In this document: positions 21,528 through 30,094 of the stretch, piece after piece | Layout of the letters: every line of letters begins with the position of its first letter | Position numbering within the stretch: the stretch's first letter is position 1 | DNA from: Onthophagus taurus | Taxonomy: Eukaryota; Arthropoda; Insecta; Coleoptera; Scarabaeidae | Length of the DNA: 64,000 nt | Assembly: GCF_036711975.1 (NCBI RefSeq) | Contig: NC_091970.1 | Coordinates: 3,851,501-3,915,500, forward strand | Direction: 5' to 3' | Position numbers and translations under genes: made by a program | The notes under the pieces: model-generated | Seen by the model: the letters and a program-made list of their open reading frames with translations, nothing else | Database searches by the model: none | Told to the model about the DNA's origin: nothing

Positions 21528-24055
21528 TTAAACGATTTGATAAGTGAAGAAAGCTACGACAACGCTTAAAAGTCCTAAAAGAACATGAGATCTTTCTGAG
21601 CCGCTACAATGTCGGCATTGTTCGATGACATCTTGATATTTGCTTCGGATGGTTTCCCAAGAACATAACCCCACCGAGCACTCGGGGATATCAACAGGAT
21701 TCTCGTTCAGGTAAAACATGACTTTGTACATATCTCTTTGCGAAGGATCACACCTAAAATTTATCAAATTAATTTATACTTAAAAAAAAATTCTTTTCCT
21801 TACTCGTATAAAACGGCTACAAAATTAGCAGCGAATGGAGCAATCTCGGAAGTTTTCCAACGTCTCCTTGATTGGGTGTAATAATTTTGAGCACTTAACG
21901 GTGTATAATCCCTGTATAAACCCATCGCAACCAACATGTGTTGGATTGAATCAGCCGTTGCAAAGGTAACGGCAACTTTTTGATGACTACTATAACCATC
22001 GATGGTTTTTTGGAACCGTACGTACATATCTCTTAAATATTGACATCCAGCCATTTTATTTTGTTGCTCATTTCCATATCCATTCCGTAAGAAATCGCGT
22101 AAATCTTCTGCGTATTCCAGTAAATCCAACTGCTTCTTGTTAAACACCGAACACCACGCCGACTCCCTTCTTGGGAAAAACGCCTTTTCTAAACGACACA
22201 TTTCGTACATATCATCGATTACTGAGTCATTTAAAACATATCTGTAACCTAATCTTCGAAAGATGTTTCTTGTTAAATCTTTGTAATCGGGTTTTTGTTT
22301 TAATTGCATTATTTCCGGGTCATCTCCAAACGATCTTGAACTTGAATATTGATTACCTTGATAACCTGATGAAGGATATTGATTTCCTGACGAGTATTGG
22401 TTTGGATATTGATTTCCACTGGAATATTGTGAACCTTGATATTGCCCTGGAGAACCAGAATATTGTCCAGAAGAACTAGAATATTGTCCGGGTGACCCAG
22501 AATATTGTCCAGGTGACCCAGAATATTGTCCGGATGACCCAGAATATTGTCCGGATGACCCAGAATATTGTCCAGACCCTGAATATCCCGCACTTTGATA
22601 TTGACCCCCAGAATATTGGGTTGAATATTGGCTATTATATCCAAAAGATCCACATCCATCTCCTAATTCATCTCGAACGTTGGCATGCACCAAAGCGGAA
22701 TTTTGAAATAACCCCTCAGTAAACTCTTTATAACTATCGTAAATACGATCCATTCTAGAATATTGGAAATAATAATGATTTTCTGAGTATGGTACTCCTA
22801 GAAGTTCCCGAAATTTAGTTTGATATCTCGACACCAAATAACGCATGTCTTCCATTCCTTGTTGAGATAACATAAACGCTGATGAAAAATTAATGGTATC
22901 GTTCCATCTCCAACGTTTCAACAATTCGAAATCTTCGCGACAAAGTCGCCCTTTGCCCGGGTAAGTTCCTTCGACTTCGTAGTTACGCATTATTTCATCT
23001 TGAACTCGACGCAAATTCATTAAACGTTGAATTACGGTTGGATCGGGAAAATTTGCACCCACTTTATTCAAACTCCAAAATTGAACCGGTCTACATTCTA
23101 AAAAAATCAAAAAAAATTAGAATTGTTATAGGTTAGGTAAACTGTCAAAAGAATTTTTTAGGTTAAATTTTTTTTTATTTCGAAGGAGAAATTAAAGAGA
23201 GTTCGTTTTGAAAAACTTTTTTTGAATAACCGTTATATTATTATGATTAATAACGTTTTATTATTTAAAAAATTGGTTTTAATTTTCTTTTTGAGAAGAG
23301 TTAGTGTAGGGTGGTAACAATGAATTTTTTTTTTAATGTAGGTTGCTATCGAATGTTATTGTTGTATTATCAATTATCATAGATAAAATTAAGGTGAGGT
23401 TAATTTAAAAGTCCTAATAGAAGAATTTAAAAATATGATTACGTGGAACTGTGGATGATCCCAAATTTTTTCCATAAGCGAACGTATAAGCAGTTTTTGG
23501 TCCAAATTTCAAATATTGTTGGTGATCCGTTGAATAACAATAATCTTCGCAGCAATCTCCATCATCGATTCGTTCCCCTTGCGGTGCATATCCACCCCTG
23601 TTCCTCCCGTAATCATCATATCTCCCTCCGCTTTGTCCATATCTTCTATCTTGGTTATATCTGTCATAATCCTGTCGGTTTCGGTCATAATCCGGCCTGT
23701 TTCGGTCATAATTATCAGTTCTATTTCGATCGTAAGGGCTGTAGTTGTATCTGTCGCGATCATACGGTTGTTGTGGTTGCCCGTATTGATCCGTCCTGTT
23801 TCGATCATAGTTTAACGGTGTATATTTTTCCCGATCAGTTAATGGATTATACCTGTCTCTATCACGATCATATTGCCGATCCCGGTTGTCGTAGGGTTGT
23901 TGCCGATCACGATCGTATTGTTGTTGCCGATCCCTATCGTATTGACTCGTACTATATGGGGTACGATCGGTGTTATCACCGTAAGGTTTTTGACCGTAAG
24001 GATCATATTGAGCCCATGATGGAGCGATGATTAAAATTAGGATTAGATGGAACAT
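21528..24055 (-). CDS. MINPP1-family (histidine acid phosphatase-like) secreted protein, likely pseudoenzyme
   Basis: Predicted complement(join(21528..21753, 21804..23097, 23443..24055)), 710 aa. The signal peptide MFHLILILIIAPSWA precedes about 130 residues of Tyr/Asp/Arg/Gln repeats (YDRDRQQ, YDRNRTD), then a MINPP1-like body: YLKFGPKTAYTFAYG, CRPVQFWSL, WNDTINFSSAFMLSQQGMED, a DYTPLSAQNY segment and IAPFAANFVAVLYEC. The C-terminal hydrophobic tail after a Ser-rich stretch suggests GPI anchoring. MINPP1 enzymes cleave inositol polyphosphates using RHGxRxP and HAE motifs. Here these read KVGANFP (about 216-222) and TAD (about 585-587), so the nucleophile and acid residues are gone. A Tyr-Ser-Gly-Gln repeat array (about 357-470) interrupts the domain. 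Introns are 50 and 345 nt. Confidence 0.85.
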
Positions 24056-24126
24056 CCTGAAACATTTTAATTTTATTTAAATTGTTTTTAATATTTATTT
24101 AAAGTGTAAAAAGTGCAGTTTAATAA

Positions 24127-24720
24127 AAGTGCTTTTGCGTGAATGGGGTCATACACACTTATTAAATTGAGAGAAAATTTTTATGTCAAACGATATATGC
24201 AAGTATATGCATGAACACAAAGTAAAAGAAATATTTTGATCAATTTTATATTTTGCGTAATTTGAAGTGAAAAATAGCAAATATTCAAACGAAATAATTT
24301 CGCGGCTTTTCTGTGACGTAGGAACCACACTGCCTAAAACAAGTTAAATTGTCCGTTAGATAGCGCTTGCGGTGTGACAGTGTCAAAATAAAACCATGGA
24401 TGTAATAGAGTGTCTCTATTACATCCATGAACAAAACATAATAAACATAACCTACAAACACTCTATCTCCTTTCAATACAACCTAAATGACGTTCATTTC
24501 TTTCTCGCATTTGAGCGGGTAGCAGGGGACGCAAAAGTGAGAATCGTACGTCATCAACGAGGGAATTTTAAAAGCGCAAATGGGTATATAAATTTTTAAT
24601 AATTTTTTTAACAATGACTTTGTTCGTAAATATTAAAAAAAAAAATAACGGCAACTATATTTTTATATAAACTTTCAGAAAATATAATAAAAAAAAAATC
24701 GTGTATGACCCCATTAAAGC
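24127..24720. mobile_element. MITE-like element with TIRs around GGGGTCATACAC
   Basis: AATGGGGTCATACAC at 24142-24156 is mirrored by GTGTATGACCCCATT at about 24701-24715, making terminal inverted repeats of about 15 nt or more around roughly 570 bp. No target duplication is clear. A perfect 16-bp hairpin with a 3-nt loop (CATGGATGTAATAGAG / CTCTATTACATCCATG) sits inside at about 24395-24429. It lies directly upstream of the MINPP-like gene. Confidence 0.5.
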
Positions 24721-25288
24721 TTTTAAATAATTTTTTTTCACCTGGATATTAATTTAATGTTGAGTTGGTTATTTAATTAAAAATCTACAAAAAAAAGCGA
24801 ATTTATTAACGATTAATCATTTTTGGGTGAATTAATAATTTATTTTTGCATTAAATTCCTTGTAAATGACGTAACAAAAACGATTGCGCGGTGACAACGC
24901 CTTCATTGCAACGTTCCTCGGTTGTTTAAAAACAACAGCGCTACGGAATGGGCACACAGAGCTATCTAACGGTGAAGCGGTGAGGTTCGTAGTTAAAATT
25001 TGTTTTTTATGAGATTAGTTTTTGTTTATCTTACTTAATTTTACCAAGGTATGTTGATTAATTTGTTTATATCAATTTGTTGAATGAAACTTTTTGAGTT
25101 AACCGCTTTTAAAAGCACATTTGTCGTAAAAGCGGTTTTGATTCATTTCTATTTTTACGCTGACTGTGTCTCAACTTTCACGTGCTCACTCGCCAATAAC
25201 TTTTCCTCAAGGAGTGTTGCTAAAAGCGGTTTATTCAAAGCGTGTTTAGAATTAAAATGTAAACAATTTGTTTTTAAATTGTTTTAAG
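24721..25288. other. Upstream region and leader intron of first small membrane-protein gene
   Basis: A likely noncoding leader exon (from about 24960) ends at 25048 (ACCAAG then GTATGT), and its intron ends TTTTAAG directly before the ATG at 25289. The open frame 25084-25287 lies inside this intron and is not supported. Confidence 0.4.
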
Positions 25289-25555
25289 ATGGGAAATCCG
25301 GTTTATACCATAATTTGGTTGTTGATTTTAATTTTTATATCATTTTTCGTTGCTGCCTTTTGCGCGGGATGGTACATTTTATTCCATCCATTAAGCGTTT
25401 GTATACCAGCTTGTGGGGTACGTATTTAAAGGCTTTTATTTAACTTTATTTTAATTAATTATTTTTTATAGCAAATTGCTGAAATTTTATTATCAGGGAT
25501 TCAATTTCCGCATTATTGCGCTGAAAAAATGATGCAAGGGGCGGCTTTTCCATAA
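25289..25555 (+). CDS. Small membrane protein, 70 aa (tandem copy 1)
   Basis: Predicted join(25289..25417, 25472..25555). MGNPVYTIIW is followed by a roughly 30-residue hydrophobic helix (LLILIFISFFVAAFCAGWYI), a Cys-containing middle and a conserved-looking tail (EILLSGIQFPHYCAEKMMQG). The 54-nt intron has GTACGT...TTTTATAG and falls after codon 43. The gene 1.3 kb downstream has the same start, helix, intron position and phase (after codon 43) and tail pattern, so the two are paralogues. Gly2 with Asn3 is also compatible with N-myristoylation. It resembles conserved insect single-pass micro-membrane proteins of unknown role. Exon structure is confident because it reproduces in the paralogue. 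Confidence 0.75.
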
Positions 25556-26581
25556 ATTTGATTAATTATTATTAATAATAACGATTCGAAAGTGTTCAAT
25601 GCTTATTTAATTTATAATAATTTTATTAACAAAGTACAAAGGAGTATATTGAATTAAGAACTTAAACATATAAAACCCATTAGACGAATTTAGATAACGA
25701 TTAAAAAAAATACTTTAAAAAGAAAACCGATAAAGACTCATTTTATCAATATTTTTATAACCTGGCCTTAAAAAAATAATAAAGATTAAACAATTTCCGA
25801 AAATGTTTATAAATAAAATAAACAAATTCCCCGTGGTACCATCTATCGGTAATTCGCCGAATTAGACGACGATTAAAATCAAGTCCGTAAAACATTTTAG
25901 GTTAGCCTTTATACAAGTGTAATAAATAGAATTAATTAATGTTTCTAAATAAACCTAATAATTTTGACTTAAATATTAAATTAAATATGTAAATATATAA
26001 TCCCCATCTAGCGTTTTACATGTGAATTAATTTAGTTGTCACTTCTCGCTATGTCAAATTAGAACAATTTTTTCGTTTTAAATTATCAGGTAAGTTTTTG
26101 ATCATTTTCTCATTAATTTCGGGTTTATTTAACGAAATGAATGTGTTTAAAATAAAAATAAATTCAGTTGTAAAGTTAAAAGTTATAAAATATTTTTTGG
26201 GTTATGTTTATGTCACCGTAATGTCATCGATATTTTTCAATTAAAATCAATGTCGTAAACCGTTTTAGGTAAGTATTTAAACTATTGATTAATTAATAAA
26301 TCGACTAACTTAGAAAAATGAATTAATTTATTTTACAAAATATTATTAATAAAGGAAAATTGTAAATCAAATTAATTAAATAAGTAATAACAATAATGGA
26401 TTAATTAAAAAATCGTATCGTATAAGACAATAAATTTAATACGTTTTAATTGAACCCTTCAAATTTAGGTGGCGCTAGTATGAATTTGATATTACAGATT
26501 TTAATACAAACATAAATACTGTCATTAATCAAAAAGTTACTTTTTAATTAAGTATATTATTAATTAAAAACATCCTAATAG
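25556..26581. other. Spacer between tandem small-protein genes
   Basis: Contains a candidate leader exon ending at about 26090 (AATTATCAG then GTAAGTTTTT) and a duplicated block (25873-25902 and 26241-26271: ATTAAAATCAA..GTCGTAAA-like ending TTTTAGGT). A CTCF-like TTAGGTGGCGCTAG lies at 26465-26478, about 100 bp before the next ATG. CCATCTAGCG also occurs near 26006. Confidence 0.45.
26465..26478 (+). promoter_or_regulatory. CTCF-like motif (AGGTGGCGCTA form)
   Basis: TTAGGTGGCGCTAG, which contains the AGGTGGCGC core typical of insect CTCF sites, about 104 bp upstream of the ATG at 26582. Confidence 0.4.
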
Positions 26582-26837
26582 ATGGGAAACGTTTTTTATT
26601 CGATATGCTGGTTCTTTGTCCTCATCCTGTTCTCATTTCCCATCGCGTTTCTTTGCGCACCCTTTTACATTTTCTTTTACATGTTCGCCGCTTGTTGTGA
26701 TTGTTGCACGGTAAGTATCTTATTTAACAGAAATTCGATTAATAATCGAACAATTTTAGCCTTTTACAGATTTTCTTTTAAAAGGGGTACAACTGCCAAA
26801 TATATGCGTAACAAATATGATTGAAGGAAAATGTTAA
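26582..26837 (+). CDS. Small membrane protein, 68 aa (tandem copy 2)
   Basis: Predicted join(26582..26710, 26760..26837). MGNVFYSICW leads into a hydrophobic helix (FFVLILFSFPIAFLCAPFYI) and a Cys-rich patch (CCDCCT). After a 49-nt intron (GTAAGT...CAATTTTAG) the tail is PFTDFLLKGVQLPNICVTNM. Choosing the CAATTTTAG acceptor keeps phase 0 and gives a tail aligning with EILLSGIQFPHYCAEKMM of the gene at 25289; reading straight through the donor gives an unrelated end. Both genes encode 43 codons in exon 1, supporting duplication. Molecular role unknown. Confidence 0.75.
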
Positions 26838-29497
26838 TTTATAAACAAAACTTTAAAGTGTTTTGAATCACGTTTATTTTTGTACCTGAATCACCTGAAC
26901 GATGCGAACACGTCAAGGATATATTTCTAATCGTTTCAAAAAAAATTTAATAAATTCTTTTACTTTAACGCATAGTCCATTTAATTGAACCCAATTGGTT
27001 TAAATGATTCAAATTTCAACGTGCAAGTTTAATGAGTCATTTAACCAGATAAAGGAATTGTATTGCGTTCATGTTATGTATGTGGGAAGGTCAGTTTTGA
27101 TTACTCATTATTTATTATTTTTTTAATTATTATGTATAACGTGGACATCATCGATTCGGAAACACGCGCTTGGTAAGAACGCGCAGGTCAACTCTCTTCG
27201 GAGGTTAACAAACCCAACAGGCCCCGCAATAAGAGCCTTTTATCCCAATAAAATATTCAACTCGCGTGAATAACATTAATATTATCTAATTTGACGTATC
27301 AAAGTTTTGAGGTGTCAAATTTGACGTTTACGAAAAGTAATCAGGGCTGGCAACTTAGTTTTCCCTCCAAATAAAGCGCTTCTAAGAAGCGATTAAAAGA
27401 AAACTTGAACTTTAAAACTGTAATTGAATAAAGAATTAAGTTGTAATCAAGTTTTTTTCGATAATCAATCTTTGTTTTGTTGTTTTAAGCATTAAAATGT
27501 TAATTACCTGTCCCAATAAATCGGAAGCTGTTTTCTCGGGGTTATCTTAACCGGTTAAGATGAAAAGAAAGTTTAAAAAACCACACCCACCACACCTGTA
27601 AAGTTCTTTAACGTTAAAATTTCTTTTAACGGACTCGAACTATGTAGTTTTCTACAAGAACGCGTTCACAGCAGGAATGAGAGTCGCCCAAGTCCACTAG
27701 TTAAACGTAGCCGTAAAATTCTCTTCACGTCAGCAAGTGGTAATCGGCCACCGCAGGATTGCAACTTCTTATGACGTGAACTTCCCTCCTTTTCCTGCTT
27801 CGCAAATAACCCATTCTTTCGAAAGTCACGTATTCTTTCTTTTTATGTAACGGCGATGTTTATGTTTCCTCTCTCTGTGTGGTGTGTTGTATTCCGTGTG
27901 AAGTTTTTTTTAAATCATCCAAGTTTGGATGGAGTTAATTAAGAATACCTTCACGGAGTTAAAAATGAATTATTTCATAACACAATTGGAAAGAAATGTT
28001 TTTAAATGCTAATTGTTGTGTTTAATGATCGTTTCTATTCCGATATGATGAGGAATAAATTTGTTTATCGACCTCGATTTTATTTGATTTGTTTTAATTT
28101 TTAATTCACTAAAGTTTTTGATACATAACCTTTAAACTTTAAAAAAAAATTTTACCCACAAAAACCGGTTTGATCACAACAAATTTTTAACGAAAATAAG
28201 TAAAAGTGGGTTACCCAACTTTCTTTACATATTAATTTATTGATTAAACAATTATTTATAAATAATTAAATTAAATACGTAAATAAAATTCTTTACGTTT
28301 ATTTGACATTTACGTTAAGAAAAAAATTAATATTAAAATTTAATTCGATTAATTACTAAAAAACTGATTTTTATTGTATAAGTTGTTAATAATATTGATT
28401 ATAAATTGATTTAGATTAAATAAATAAGTTGATATTAATAAAATAAATTTGAAAATAAAATCTGGGGGATTTTAACTTTTGACGTTTACACTAACCTTTC
28501 GATAATGGCACGCACCTTTTCGTGGTCTTCACCATAGATAATGTATAGATGTGACATTAGCGTTGAATTTTTGTCGCTCAGCACTAGCGCCACCAAATGC
28601 TTGATTCCATACTAATATCAAATACCGCCAATTTCAAATGTGACATATTTTTATTCTAAAAAAACTTTTCAGATAATTTTTTGATTTTGGGGCAATTAAG
28701 AAGTGTATGTTGTATACTTAAAAATTTTATTTAAATATTGAATGTTGTAAAACAAAAGTACAGTTTTGAACAGTAAAAAACTTAAAACTTATTGTTAGAC
28801 AATAAATCAATCTTAGATAATAAAGAAAAAGTTTTCTAGTTATAAAGTTTTAAACAGAAATAATAATAAATAAAATAATTGAAATTTACAATTACAATAG
28901 TTGGAAATGTTAACAATATCAGAAAAATTCACATTAATTCAAATATGTGCACTGTAATTTGGAATAGACACTTTATGTTCTATTTTGCATTATAATTTAT
29001 GTTGAATAAAGACGTTTATTATTAGTATTAACAGTATTCAATACTCTTATTTAATTTTTTTGTTATTTTTCCTAATTCGTTTCCAATTTGAAACCTTTAT
29101 CACATTCTGACTATCGGTTCATCCTAAAACGTTCATAAAATAAAAATTTAATGTATAAGTACAATTGTTACAACAGTCATATTAAAATTTTAACATTGAT
29201 TTGATGTTATACAAAGGTTAATTGCTGTATATATAAAGATCCAACAAAACTGCTTACAATATGTTACTATGGTATTTTAACTAAGACAGAAATAAAATAA
29301 ATAAAAAGTTATAAGTATAATAAGTATTATAATTATGGTATATTATTATATTATAACATTTATTTAATTATATATAATATATAACATGCTTGTATAAGCC
29401 TGTAGGTACAGACCTATGTATAATGTTTATAATATATAAAATATATACATAAACTCATAATCTCTTATCATACCATCGGCAAAACTAGAACATACTA
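26838..29497. other. AT-rich intergenic region
   Basis: 2.7 kb without a convincing gene. One element stands out: an ACTAGCGCCACC segment at 28584-28595 whose flanks resemble those of the motif at 29978-30018. The 28.7-29.4 kb stretch is extremely AT-rich. Confidence 0.4.
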
Positions 29498-29920
29498 TTA
29501 TTCCTTATTACTATTCCATCCAACATGTTCCTTAGAGAAATGCTTTCCACCATGAACATTTCTGTAAATTCTCATGTCTTCATATTGCCACAATTCTTCC
29601 CATCCACTTAGTTCAATTGACCTTTGAAATATTTGTGGATAGTTTTGGGTTTGGAAATCGGTAAAAAGTTCCACACCGTTCTCTGCATTCATCCGTAGCG
29701 TAATTCCTTCCACTAATTTTCTATTAAAAAAGATGTACCTACATATTTGTCATTTTTAAATTAATTTATAAAAAAAGAAAACTCTTAAATTAAATGTACT
29801 TACCATAGGTAAAACTTCGGAAAATAACATCCTTAATAAAATACATAGTAACAAATTACTTAAAAAACACCGAAAACTTACAAAATTCTTAAACATCAAC
29901 TTACACCAACAAACTGTCAT
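29498..29920 (-). CDS. Small protein of unknown function, about 84 aa
   Basis: Predicted complement(join(29498..29738, 29907..29920)). A 14-nt first coding exon (ATG-ACA-GTT-TGT-TG) joins in phase across a 168-nt intron (GTGTAAGT...ATGTAG) to a frame reading YIFFNRKLVEGITLRMNAEN, FTDFQTQNYPQIFQRSIELS and GWEELWQYEDMRIYRN. The composition looks like a real, soluble protein, and the total is an exact codon multiple. An alternative first exon with a hydrophobic leader (donor just after position 29814) is out of phase. The ATG lies 174 bp from the eIF3b start on the opposite strand, so the two probably share a bidirectional promoter. I do not recognise the family. Confidence 0.5.
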
Positions 29921-29977
29921 TGTCAACAAAACAAAGCTTTCCTAAGTCGCCCCTGAAGTTGGTAACGATATAATGAA

Positions 29978-30018
29978 CACTAGCGCCATCAATGCGTCGG
30001 TTCTATACTAACAATAAC
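29978..30018. promoter_or_regulatory. CTCF-like core in a shared promoter
   Basis: CACTAGCGCCATC at 29979-29991 lies between two divergent start codons (29920 minus, 30095 plus). Its flanks (AATGC...TTCTATACTAA) resemble those of the copy at 28584-28622. Confidence 0.4.
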
Positions 30019-30094
30019 ATTCGTGACTATGTTCACAATGGTTAACCTAGCTCCTATTAAGTGCCAGGGGTATGGTCTTCACCACGCTGTCAAA

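Noticed and set aside
22309-22722. Frames (including NILGHPDNIL-type repeats) overlapping the MINPP-like gene
   Set aside because: Alternative-frame readings of the Tyr-Ser-Gly-Gln repeat DNA.
29748-29917. Hydrophobic signal-like first exon for the small gene near eIF3b
   Set aside because: The donor after CCTATG is phase 0 and does not match either acceptor frame of the following exon, while the 14-nt exon does.
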